Of a DNA stretch of 41,760 nucleotides, positions 16,348 to 25,031 are shown in pieces. Position 1 is the first letter of the stretch. Each line of letters begins with the position of its first letter. The translations under genes were made by a program, and so were the position numbers. Source of the DNA: Bacteroidales bacterium UBA3696 (lineage in GTDB: Bacteria; Bacteroidota; Bacteroidia; Bacteroidales; Paludibacteraceae); contig DFIN01000016.1 in NCBI GenBank assembly GCA_002372135.1, positions 1-41,760 on the forward strand. The letters run 5' to 3'. A model generated the notes under the pieces. It did not search any database, was not told the origin of the DNA, and saw only the letters and a list, made by a program, of their open reading frames with translations.

Positions 16348-17244
16348 ATGAAGCGATTTATGCAAGGGGGAGTATTTCGTTGGGGATTATTTTTATGTTT
16401 CTTTCTATGCTCGCGCGGGCTATTGGCTAAGCCGAGTGAAGTCTTTCATTTTTATGGCGTTACTGCCTCCGGCGGGTATTCGCAGTTTATGACCAACTAC
16501 GGGAATGTATCCACAGCGGGTCGTTCTGCCTTTTCGTTGGGGTTGGGCTATGAATTACGCTTCCATTCCCTTTGGGTTCAGACCGGTTTGGAGGGGCGTT
16601 ACATGGGCAATCAATCCAAGTATTCCAATCCGTTGGACATCTATGCCGATGCGATGGATACGCAGGGCAAACCTTTTACAATGCACTATTTGGTGAATGC
16701 TTACTCGGAGCAGGAGAATTTGTTTAGTCTGCAAGTCCCCTTGTTAATAGGATATTATAGTGCCAACGGCTTCTATTTTGGCGGTGGCATAAAATTGGGA
16801 GGTTCTGTTTTTTCTTCCGTTCAAGCCGATGTGTCGTATCGCACAGAGGGTATTTATAGCCAGTATAGTCAGTCGATGGAGGATATGTCCAATCACTATT
16901 ATTCAGATTATAACATCTCTTCCACCGGGAAGGCAAAAGCCGGTTTTGTAGGTTCGGCTCTGTTTGAGATAGGAGCTGATGTACTGAGTGCCCGTTTCGC
17001 CCAATTGAAGAGTAATACCTATGTGCTGAAAGTGGCAGCGTATGGTGAAGTCGGTTTTGGCAACCCCTATACCAAACAGGCGGAGGAAACCAACTTGTTG
17101 GAACCCGATGCCGCTAATGCGCAGATGTTGCGCCCCAAAAGTGTGTATAATATCAATCTGTCGGGCGACTACTATTTTATGCCCTATTCTGTGGGTGTCA
17201 AACTGACTTATCTCTTTTATATGACACCCTATAAGAAAAAATAA
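16348..17244 (+). CDS. Outer-membrane beta-barrel protein beside giant protein B
   Basis: The 298-residue product starts with a long signal peptide (about 28 residues, ending LLAKPSE). The mature part has typical outer-membrane barrel strands with aromatic girdles: GVTASGGYSQFMTNYG, LGLGYELRFHSLWVQTGLEG, VPLLIGYYSANGFYFGGGIKLG, YGEVGFGNPY, and the C-terminal VGVKLTYLFYMTPYKKK. This resembles the PorT/OMP_b-brl class of Bacteroidota. It lies 33 bp upstream of the giant T9SS gene. A second overlapping frame (16230-16430) has no such features. Confidence 0.83.
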   Translation: MKRFMQGGVFRWGLFLCFFLCSRGLLAKPSEVFHFYGVTASGGYSQFMTNYGNVSTAGRSAFSLGLGYELRFHSLWVQTGLEGRYMGNQSKYSNPLDIYADAMDTQGKPFTMHYLVNAYSEQENLFSLQVPLLIGYYSANGFYFGGGIKLGGSVFSSVQADVSYRTEGIYSQYSQSMEDMSNHYYSDYNISSTGKAKAGFVGSALFEIGADVLSARFAQLKSNTYVLKVAAYGEVGFGNPYTKQAEETNLLEPDAANAQMLRPKSVYNINLSGDYYFMPYSVGVKLTYLFYMTPYKKK

Positions 17245-17277
17245 CAACCCCGTTTAATTTGGTAAATGCAATAGAGT

Positions 17278-20200
17278 ATGAAATACGAGCAGTCCCCTAT
17301 ATATATTTTCACCCGCCGCTTGTTCATCATCGGTTTGATGTTAGTCGGAGGGTTGGTCCCTTCCGCACATGCCGCAGTCGTTAATCATGACATCAGTAAA
17401 GGCAACTTGATTATCGCGGGCACTTCCACGGATGATTATGTGGTAACGGGTTCAACGACCCGCAACTATGTGATTGCCCGTTTTGGATATAAAGGTACCA
17501 TCACGTTACGCAATTGCAGTTTTCGGTTCACATCTTCCGGTATATATTCGCCTATCCGCATTGAGGGAAAGGACGGATTATCTAATTCCAGTTCGCTCCG
17601 TACGAATGTGAATCTGGTATTAGATGGATATAACGAGATTTATAACTCCGGATATGGCCGTGCTTGTATCCAAGTGGATCAGGGGGCTCAAATCAATATC
17701 AGTGCCATCGAATCATGCGATAACACGAGCGGTACACTGGTGGCTATGCAATCTAATAGCGATGGCGGAGCGGCTATCGGTGCGCTTGACAGTTACAATA
17801 ATTCCAACGAAACCCAAGGTTCCACCACCCTGAATAACGGCAGTAGCGGAGAAATTACAGCAGGTGGTAATATAGTGATTTCCAGCGGTACCGTTACGGC
17901 GCAAGGTGGTCATGGTGCCGGTTTGGGAGGAGGCTATGGTACATGGTATGACGGAATGATTGTGGTGTATGGCGGTGTGGTGAATGCTACATGTATTCGT
18001 CATGCAGCGGGTATAGGAAGCGGTTGCCCGGAGGGAAGTGGTGTGTCGGATTACTATACCCCTAATTCAGCCATTATCGCCTTGCCGCCTGCGCAGATTA
18101 CGGCATCGGGTGCAACGGGAAACGAGTATGTGCCCGTGCCTTCGTTGGCGTTGGCAGGCACGAAGGTGCGTGTCTATATAGGCGACCCGGAAAGACCGAC
18201 TATCAGCGTGCGGACAGTCGACATGCTGGCGGGTGCTAATGTATATGTGGACTTGAGTCAGGATCCCGACATCAACAATGTGGTGAGTGCCACCATCAAC
18301 CCATCCTTGTTGGATATCAACCAAGTGCTGTTTGGTGCTACCGACGCTACGGGCTGGTTCCGCACTACGGGTTCGTTGCAGAACAACACCACCTTCTTTA
18401 CGGATGCCACCAGTACGAGTGCTTCCACTTTAGGTCATCCGTACTTGCCTACTGTCAAGGCTTTGCCCAATGGCGGTGATGTGCAACTGAATATGCTGCA
18501 AACCGATTTCAGTATCGTCAGTTATGCATCTACCGGCATCAATGTGGGCTATACGCAGCAAGAGGCGAGGCAGAATGCTACCTGCGTTAAAATCGTATAT
18601 GGCGATGCAGACCCTATTACCGATTTGGTGTTTGACTTAGCCAATGGCAGCGGTTCGGACTTTATGAATCCTATTTTCCTTGCTGCGGATAGCAGTACGG
18701 TCATCTCGGCTCCCACCTCACTTCGAAAAGGGGATATCTACTATGTGGTCATACCCATTCAAGCCGATAAACCGTCCAAAGAGTACTCGGACGTGTTGCG
18801 TATAATCGGTAACTGGAAAGGAGAATCAACTAGTTATATTCGTCAGATTGTCAATCAGGTAGTGGCAAATGCATATACGGAAACGATATGCGAGGGCGAA
18901 TCCTATCTGTTCAACGGAGAGCAACTCACTAAATCGGGAACCTATACCAGCGTATCCACCAGTACCACAGGCTGTAAAACGGAGTCTGCCGTTGAGATGC
19001 TGGAACTGATAGTGGCAAAGAAATACGATGTGACAGAAACGGTGACGGTTCGTGAGCAAGACCTGCCCTATACGTGGCGTGATGTAGTCATTCCTCGTGG
19101 CACAACGTCCCAAACACTGACCTATAAGAGGCAGTCCAGCCAAGGGTGCGATAGTACAGTGCGTGTGAAACTGACGGTATATCCTACGTATAATTTGCGC
19201 GAGCAGGTGGCTATTTGTCCTGAAGAACTTCCTTACGTATGGCGCGATACGACCTTTAAGACAGGTACGACATCCGGAACGTATGTGTTCCGCCGCCGGA
19301 CGATTCACGATTGTGATAGTACGGTAACGCTACAACTGACTGTTTATCCGTCGCCGGTTGTTCGGCAGCAAACCACTATTTGTAGCGATGACTTGCCCTT
19401 TACGTGGCGCGATACCATATTCCAAGTAGGAACGGAGTCAAAGGAAGTGGTATTCCACCGCCATACGGTGAACGGATGTGATAGTACCGTGCAGTTGACG
19501 CTGACGGTTCATCCTTCGTATCATAATACGGAGCGATTGGTGATTTGTCAAAACGACTTGCCCTATGCATGGCGTGATACTTTGTTTGGAGTAGGCACAG
19601 TCAGTTCCAACCATTCGTTTAGCCGCAAGACGGTACATGGTTGTGATAGTACCACCTACTTGCAGTTGGTGGTGAATCCCGTTACGCAATATAGTGATAC
19701 CGTTATTTTGTGCCAAAACGAGACATTGCAATGGCACGGACAAACCATTCATCAAGCAGGCAAGGTCAGGGATGAGCACCTGAACATGAGCGGCTGCGAC
19801 TCAACCTACGAATTGATTGTTAAGGTGGTTCCTATCTATTATAAGGAACAACGAATATCAATTTGTGAGGGAGAGGTGTATGATTTCGGCGGCAGAAAAC
19901 TGACCGACCCGGGGGTATATTACGATAGCCTGACTTCTCAATTCGGTTGCGATTCGGTAACGAAACTGACGCTATCCGTGTATCCGTCGTATGTGCAGAC
20001 TGAACGAATAACGACTTGTCATCGCGAGCAATTCTATTTTCGTGATAAACTGATTGAGGGTCAGGGAGTATATGACGATACGCTGCTCACCGTGCATGGG
20101 TGTGACTCTATTATCCGTCTTGTCTATACGGTCAATCCTACTTATCTGTTTGTAAAGCAGGATACGATAAAGGAAGGGCAGACTTATACATGGCGCGGCA

Positions 20201-21999
20201 AAGAGTTGACGGACGGCGGTGTGTATTGGGATAGTTTGGCAACGGTACATTCCTGCGACTCTATCTACAAACTGACTCTCGTGCCGGTAGCCAATTACTA
20301 TTTTGAAGATACGGTGCAACTCTGTGATGCCGAAACTTATACGTGGCACGGAAAAACATACACCCAGTCGGGTGTTTATACCGACAAGTATCGTTCCGTG
20401 TTAGGCACCGACTCTATTTATACGCTTCATTTGTCGCTTAATAAACCTCAGCGCACGCGGCGACAAGTTACCCTATGCCCCAATGAACATTTCTTGTTGC
20501 GCGGAAAAGAGTATTTTGCACCCTGTGTGTTTGAAGATACCTTGACCTCGTATTTTGGTTGCGATAGTATATGTGAATATGTGTTGGTCAACGGTCGAGA
20601 CTTCCATAAGACAATCAGTATTTGTCGTGAGTCTGCCGGAATGTATGAATTCCAAGGAAAGCAGTATGCCGTCCCGGGCTATTATACCATCGAGGAACGA
20701 ACAGTGGATGGCTGTGATTCTATTTATGAGTTGGATTTACGGGTGAAGGAAAACATCACATTGCCTGCCGATACGATTACGATATGCGAAAAAGAATTGC
20801 CATTCACATTCTTGGAAAAGACATATACCTCTGCGGGTATTTACTATGATAATGTGGTTACGGAAGATTGCGGCAAAACAACTATGCCATACGTGATTAT
20901 CGTAGGAGCGGGCTATCGCTTTACCACAAATGCCACCTCTTGTGCCTTCTCGCCTTATTCCTTCCACGGAGAGACATTTACTGAATCCGGTACGTATGAG
21001 GTGCCCTTTGTTTCACGCTATGGGTGTGATAGTATATACGAACTGAATTTGACCATCACTCCGCCCGTAAAGCGCACAGTAGCAGATAGTATATGTGCGG
21101 GCGAAACCTACATGTTCCACTCTCGTCGCTATACCCGATCCGGCACGTATGTGGATAGTATATGCGAGGGCGATCAGGCTGTGCAGACCACCTTAAAGTT
21201 GTATGTCGTTCACCCGTCCGAACTGACGTATGTGGAAACGCAAAGCGTGTGCGCAGATGATTCGGTCTTTGAACTGGCAATGCGTTATGAAGGCGAGCAA
21301 CCGCGTAGTTGTTGGGTATATACGGATAACAAGGCGCAAAAGTATGGTATGAAGCGTATGTACCATTTGCCTGTGTTGGGAAATGTGGTGCAAATACCCA
21401 AACCCGCGGGAATGGTTCAGCCCGATGTATATACGCTACACTTAACCTTAGACAATGAGTATTGCGATACGCTTGCGGGTATAAACACTCAGATTAGTGT
21501 CGGTTATCCGTCCACGATTATGGATCAGAATTGGAACGATGTGGTAGCGGTGAAGAATGCTGCCTTCAACGGAGGGTACAACTTCACGTCCTATCAGTGG
21601 GAAGTGAATGGTCAAACGATTGGCGGTGCCAATCAGTCCATTCTCTATCTGCCCGGTGAGTTGCAAGTGGGCGATGAGGTGGTTTGCCATTTGACGCGTG
21701 CAGGCGATGGGTTTGCCATTGCCACTTGTCCACTGGTTGTCCAACCTTATACCGATACGTATCAACTGCCCTTTATCGTATCTCCTACGCGGATTCCGCG
21801 TACTGCCCCTCGCACAACCATCAAGGCTAAGCGTGACTTTGCGCTTCGCTTGTTTGATGTCTCCGGCAGAATGGTCAGTGAAAAAGTATGTAAGGATAGT
21901 CAGTATGAATTGACTCTGCCTGCTTACAATGGCATTTATCTGCTGCAAGTCATGTCTTCGGACGGAGAACATCAGACTTATAAACTGATAGTTGAATAG
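17278..21999 (+). CDS. Giant T9SS-secreted surface protein B with 15 cysteine repeats
   Basis: The 1573-residue product has a signal peptide (LMLVGGLVPSAHA). Residues about 35-290 are rich in short Gly/Ser/Asn strands (GTITLRNCSFRF, INIS, GGAAIGAL, AGLGGGYGTW, VYGGVVNATC, AAGIGSG) and look like a right-handed beta-helix. Residues about 290-530 are an unassigned beta-rich region. Residues 532-1311 are 15 repeats of the same family as giant protein A. A spacer shared with A follows, containing VKNAAFNGGYNFTSYQWEVNGQ (A has a matching NGGFRFTNYQW). The last 75 residues (PFIVSPTRIPR... ending YKLIVE) are a T9SS sorting domain. Expected to be exported across the outer membrane and surface bound. 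The N-terminal head differs completely from that of A, so the two would share a stalk and anchor but differ in binding specificity; this last point is inference. Confidence 0.9.
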   Translation: MKYEQSPIYIFTRRLFIIGLMLVGGLVPSAHAAVVNHDISKGNLIIAGTSTDDYVVTGSTTRNYVIARFGYKGTITLRNCSFRFTSSGIYSPIRIEGKDGLSNSSSLRTNVNLVLDGYNEIYNSGYGRACIQVDQGAQINISAIESCDNTSGTLVAMQSNSDGGAAIGALDSYNNSNETQGSTTLNNGSSGEITAGGNIVISSGTVTAQGGHGAGLGGGYGTWYDGMIVVYGGVVNATCIRHAAGIGSGCPEGSGVSDYYTPNSAIIALPPAQITASGATGNEYVPVPSLALAGTKVRVYIGDPERPTISVRTVDMLAGANVYVDLSQDPDINNVVSATINPSLLDINQVLFGATDATGWFRTTGSLQNNTTFFTDATSTSASTLGHPYLPTVKALPNGGDVQLNMLQTDFSIVSYASTGINVGYTQQEARQNATCVKIVYGDADPITDLVFDLANGSGSDFMNPIFLAADSSTVISAPTSLRKGDIYYVVIPIQADKPSKEYSDVLRIIGNWKGESTSYIRQIVNQVVANAYTETICEGESYLFNGEQLTKSGTYTSVSTSTTGCKTESAVEMLELIVAKKYDVTETVTVREQDLPYTWRDVVIPRGTTSQTLTYKRQSSQGCDSTVRVKLTVYPTYNLREQVAICPEELPYVWRDTTFKTGTTSGTYVFRRRTIHDCDSTVTLQLTVYPSPVVRQQTTICSDDLPFTWRDTIFQVGTESKEVVFHRHTVNGCDSTVQLTLTVHPSYHNTERLVICQNDLPYAWRDTLFGVGTVSSNHSFSRKTVHGCDSTTYLQLVVNPVTQYSDTVILCQNETLQWHGQTIHQAGKVRDEHLNMSGCDSTYELIVKVVPIYYKEQRISICEGEVYDFGGRKLTDPGVYYDSLTSQFGCDSVTKLTLSVYPSYVQTERITTCHREQFYFRDKLIEGQGVYDDTLLTVHGCDSIIRLVYTVNPTYLFVKQDTIKEGQTYTWRGKELTDGGVYWDSLATVHSCDSIYKLTLVPVANYYFEDTVQLCDAETYTWHGKTYTQSGVYTDKYRSVLGTDSIYTLHLSLNKPQRTRRQVTLCPNEHFLLRGKEYFAPCVFEDTLTSYFGCDSICEYVLVNGRDFHKTISICRESAGMYEFQGKQYAVPGYYTIEERTVDGCDSIYELDLRVKENITLPADTITICEKELPFTFLEKTYTSAGIYYDNVVTEDCGKTTMPYVIIVGAGYRFTTNATSCAFSPYSFHGETFTESGTYEVPFVSRYGCDSIYELNLTITPPVKRTVADSICAGETYMFHSRRYTRSGTYVDSICEGDQAVQTTLKLYVVHPSELTYVETQSVCADDSVFELAMRYEGEQPRSCWVYTDNKAQKYGMKRMYHLPVLGNVVQIPKPAGMVQPDVYTLHLTLDNEYCDTLAGINTQISVGYPSTIMDQNWNDVVAVKNAAFNGGYNFTSYQWEVNGQTIGGANQSILYLPGELQVGDEVVCHLTRAGDGFAIATCPLVVQPYTDTYQLPFIVSPTRIPRTAPRTTIKAKRDFALRLFDVSGRMVSEKVCKDSQYELTLPAYNGIYLLQVMSSDGEHQTYKLIVE
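18871..21210 (+). repeat. 15 tandem protein repeats in giant protein B
   Basis: Fifteen units cover residues 532-1311. Units 2-5 (19021-19677) form a distinct 54-55-residue subtype with a DLPYTWRDT.F..GT pattern and CDST; the others are about 49-53 residues and close to the A repeats. Unit 2 lacks the first Cys. Unit 9 (20137-20289) has Lys for the first Cys, and unit 10 (20290-20442) has Thr for the second Cys, the same adjacent defect as units 6-7 of protein A. Unit 11 has two extra cysteines. Confidence 0.92.
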
Positions 22000-22240
22000 T
22001 AATCGCCAAGCTCCGAAAGGGCACAAAAAAGTGCCGCAAAACGCTTTACTCGAGAAAACTCCTGAAAACAGGATTTGAGGTGTAATCATCTCTTTGTAAT
22101 CCGACCACCGCTTTTGCTACCACCTGAGTGGGTCACGGCAGAGCGTATCGGCACGCCATCGTGAGGATCATGTACCTCGGTTAAATGATTGTGTTGAGTT
22201 TTCCGGTCTCTTGGTTTTGCAGCACTATTAGTATATGCTT
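22000..22240. other. Convergent intergenic region, no gene seen
   Basis: This 241-nt gap separates the stop codons of giant protein B (+) and the FadL-like gene (-). It holds a short hairpin (GGCAC, six A, GTGCC, about 22020-22035) that is too weak to call a terminator. I find no ORF, tRNA or other structure in it. Confidence 0.5.
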
Positions 22241-23716
22241 TTAGTCAGCCGTATGCCAACCTAATGTCAGTACGATATTGTGGGTAATGGATTGCATGTC
22301 GTAGGGTGTGGGAGTAACTACTTTTGATACAAAAGGATAGATTTGATAGTCTTGGTATCGGAAACGGTATGCTACTTGTGCAATAAAGTGTTGATTGCGG
22401 AAACCGATACCAAAGCCGGCCATGTGGCTATTGGCAATGGTGCGGTATTCAGTATCTGTACGAACGGAGTTATCTTCCAACAGGACGGGTTGCTGATTCT
22501 TCAGGAACGAGGAAGAGTAGGCATAACCGGCGTTGAGAAAGAGGTTATTGCTAATGACACATTCGCCACCTATTTTCATGGTATGGATATCTTCTGTCAG
22601 TCGTGAGTGCGAATAGTCGTATTGCAGCGAAACTAATCCCTTGCTTCCTCCTATGAATGTGAGCCCGGCTGTTGTTCGCAGCGGTTGGGTAAGTCGTTCG
22701 GAGTTACGGTAGATAAGTGTTTCGTTGAATGCGTCGATGGGTTGGTCTTTGGTGGTCATGTTGGCATCACAGCGTGTTGTGAGGTTCATTGCGACAAGCG
22801 TTTGTACCGATAGTCCCATTCGCACGGTCTGTATGGGCTGGTAGAGCAAGCCTAATGTACCACTTACGCCTACGCCGCTTTGAGAAAGGTATGTATTGGC
22901 GTGCATATACGCCGTGTTTGATACGTCGAATGCTTCTTCGTAAGCGGTGGTCTTAACGTAGGAAAGCGTCCGTATATTGAGACCTAAGCCAAGTGCCCAG
23001 TGGTGAGTAAAGAGCCCTGCCCAGTGGATATTAAATTCGTCTATACCGCCTGTTTCCGTGATTTTAACGGCATTGACGGGAACGGTATTATAGAACGACG
23101 ACCATGTGTTCCAAATCGTATCTCCGTAGTTGTCAATATCGTATGGGTCAATCATAAATGTCTGGTATCCCAATTCGCTAAGCCATCCGATGCGTGCATC
23201 GTTGTACGCATCGCTGCTTGCCAAGTCGGCTTCCTGTAGCCTAACCGTATTGTCGTCGTTGAATACCTGATCGAGCATCACGTTGGCTATAGTGGGCTGT
23301 TGGCGGGCATGTCCGTAGGAGGTACAATGAAACGTATGTAGGCGGTTGAAGGAGAACATAAAGTTGTTGAACAGCAGAGCCGACGCTGTGTTCTTGTTTT
23401 CAAATGCCAATACGAAGTGGGCATTGGGAATCATGAACGACGTCTTCAATTCATCTTTTTCGCCTTTCTGCCGTGTGTAGTCCAACTGCTCGTGCATGGT
23501 GAAAGAAACGCCGATGCGACGATAGAGAGCCAATCCGGCAGGGTTATCCAGTACGGCACTCGGGTCTGCCCCTACGGCAGCCATTGCGCCTGCCATTGCC
23601 GTATAGCGGGCTGTTCCTATTTGGTCGCGTTGGTCTAACAATTGCGCGTCTTGTGCCTTAACCCACAAAGCACATAAGGTTATGAATAGCAGGGTAAAGA
23701 ATCGAGTTGTGCGCAT
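22241..23716 (-). CDS. OMPP1/FadL-like outer-membrane transporter
   Basis: The 491-residue product has a signal peptide (LLFITLCALWVKAQ). The N-terminus of the mature protein contains the family's hallmark region: GTARYTAMAGAMAAVGADPS followed by AVLDNPAGLALY, matching the A.GG...AG..D....NPAGL pattern of FadL/OMPP1 barrels. The rest alternates barrel strands up to the C-terminal HNIVLTLGWHTAD. Such barrels import hydrophobic compounds across the outer membrane; the substrate cannot be told. It is the last gene of an lrp-trpS-small protein-fadL-like run, 17 bp after the small protein gene. Confidence 0.88.
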   Translation of the reverse strand: MRTTRFFTLLFITLCALWVKAQDAQLLDQRDQIGTARYTAMAGAMAAVGADPSAVLDNPAGLALYRRIGVSFTMHEQLDYTRQKGEKDELKTSFMIPNAHFVLAFENKNTASALLFNNFMFSFNRLHTFHCTSYGHARQQPTIANVMLDQVFNDDNTVRLQEADLASSDAYNDARIGWLSELGYQTFMIDPYDIDNYGDTIWNTWSSFYNTVPVNAVKITETGGIDEFNIHWAGLFTHHWALGLGLNIRTLSYVKTTAYEEAFDVSNTAYMHANTYLSQSGVGVSGTLGLLYQPIQTVRMGLSVQTLVAMNLTTRCDANMTTKDQPIDAFNETLIYRNSERLTQPLRTTAGLTFIGGSKGLVSLQYDYSHSRLTEDIHTMKIGGECVISNNLFLNAGYAYSSSFLKNQQPVLLEDNSVRTDTEYRTIANSHMAGFGIGFRNQHFIAQVAYRFRYQDYQIYPFVSKVVTPTPYDMQSITHNIVLTLGWHTAD

Positions 23717-23733
23717 AAGACGAAAGGGTTAGG

Positions 23734-24027
23734 TTATTTGTTGCGATGAATGACGGCTTTGACCACCGTGTCTTGCACTTGCATAAATTCTACGGTAGGG
23801 GTTACGGGGCGATTGGTGGTCTGTACGCGTGTTGTTTTCTCCTCTTTCGTAGCAGCTTTTGCTTTCGTGGAAGCGGGTACGTTGACTTTTTGGGAAGTCG
23901 GTATAGAGGTCGTGTAGCGGGTAGTCCCGTCCCAATAGTAGGCATCGTCCACATAGTCGTCAGCAACGATAGGCGTTACTACCGAAAGCAGGCATAAAGC
24001 CAGTAGAGTCAATAGTCGTTGGTTCAT
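23734..24027 (-). CDS. Small secreted protein of unknown function
   Basis: The 97-residue product has a signal peptide (LLTLLALCLLSVVTPIVA, cleavage before DDYVDDAYYW). The mature 75-80 residues are Thr/Lys/Val rich and low in complexity, with an acidic aromatic N-terminal patch and a basic middle. No family is recognised. It is wedged 12 bp after trpS and 17 bp before the FadL-like gene, so a role with the barrel is plausible. The overlapping 68-residue frame is a shadow without a signal peptide. Confidence 0.72.
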   Translation of the reverse strand: MNQRLLTLLALCLLSVVTPIVADDYVDDAYYWDGTTRYTTSIPTSQKVNVPASTKAKAATKEEKTTRVQTTNRPVTPTVEFMQVQDTVVKAVIHRNK

Positions 24028-24039
24028 CGGAGTGTCTTT

Positions 24040-25026
24040 TTAACTTCTAAATCCTATGATAGAGCGCACTTCACGCAGCGTTTTTTCTGCGCTTTCAGTG
24101 GCTCGTTCAGCACCTTGTTGGGCGATACGGAGCAAGTAGTCTTCGTTGTTTTGAAAGTCCAATATACGCTCGCGGATAGGTGCGCAGAAAGCGTTGATAT
24201 CAGCAGCCAGTTGTTTTTTGAGATCTCCGTAGCGGATGGTCATTTGGTTGTATTGGTCGTTGAAATAGTCGTAAGTATCTTGGGTGGATACCAGTTCCAA
24301 CAAAGTGAACAAGTTTTGAATGACTTCGGGTTTGGTCTGGTTACGCTCGGTAGGACCTGAATCGGTAACGGCTTTCATCACTTTTTTTCGGATAGTGGCT
24401 TCGTCGTCGCAAAGGTAAATGCAATTGCCGTTGGATTTGCCCATTTTTCCGCTACCGTCCAATCCGGGCACTTTGACAGCATCTTTGGTAAAGTGGAACG
24501 ATTGAGGTTCGCGGAAGAAATCCACTTGGTAGATGCGGTTGAATCGTCTGGCGAACAGACGCATCATCTCCATATTCTGCTCTTGGTCTTTACCTACGGG
24601 AACCTTGTCGGCTTTATGTGCCAATACGTCAGCAGCCATTAGGGTGGGATAGGTGAGCAGACCGGCATTGACGTTATCGGGTTGTGTGCGTGCTTTCTCT
24701 TTGAAAGACGTAACTCGTTCCAGTTCGCCGAGGTAGGCGTTCATATTGAGGAAGAGGTACAATTCGAGCACGGGTTTGACATCGCTTTGCACATAGATAG
24801 GGGCTTTTTCCGGGTCAATACCACATGCGAGATATTCAGCGAGGATGGTGCGCACGGAGCGGCGGATGTTTTCGGGCGTAGGGTGCGTAGTGAGTGAATG
24901 CCAGTCGGCAATGAAAAACATACAATCGTATTCGTTCTGCATCTGAACGAAACTCTTTACGGCTCCAAAATAGTTGCCTAAATGCAGGTTGCCGGTGGGA
25001 CGTATGCCGCTAATAACTTTTTCCAT
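24040..25026 (-). CDS. trpS: Tryptophanyl-tRNA synthetase
   Basis: The 328-residue class I synthetase charges tRNA-Trp with tryptophan. The N-terminus is SGIRPTGNLHLGNYFGA, with the HIGH-type motif at 15-18 (HLGN); the KMSKS-type motif is KMGKS at 194-198. Typical internal blocks are present (ADWHSLTTH, PVGKDQEQN, LTYPTLMAADVL). The length is normal for a bacterial TrpS. It begins 5 bp after the lrp/asnC stop, so both are probably on one transcript. Confidence 0.97.
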   Translation of the reverse strand: MEKVISGIRPTGNLHLGNYFGAVKSFVQMQNEYDCMFFIADWHSLTTHPTPENIRRSVRTILAEYLACGIDPEKAPIYVQSDVKPVLELYLFLNMNAYLGELERVTSFKEKARTQPDNVNAGLLTYPTLMAADVLAHKADKVPVGKDQEQNMEMMRLFARRFNRIYQVDFFREPQSFHFTKDAVKVPGLDGSGKMGKSNGNCIYLCDDEATIRKKVMKAVTDSGPTERNQTKPEVIQNLFTLLELVSTQDTYDYFNDQYNQMTIRYGDLKKQLAADINAFCAPIRERILDFQNNEDYLLRIAQQGAERATESAEKTLREVRSIIGFRS

Positions 25027-25031
25027 ACGTA

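Noticed and set aside
16230..16430. 66-residue + strand ORF before the barrel gene
   Set aside because: It covers the promoter and signal peptide of the barrel gene in another frame; no independent support.
21448..22089. 213-residue - strand ORF
   Set aside because: It is antisense to the conserved T9SS end of giant protein B and has no family features.
22000..22240. tRNA-like or ncRNA in the convergent gap
   Set aside because: No T-arm, no long helix and no promoter element found.
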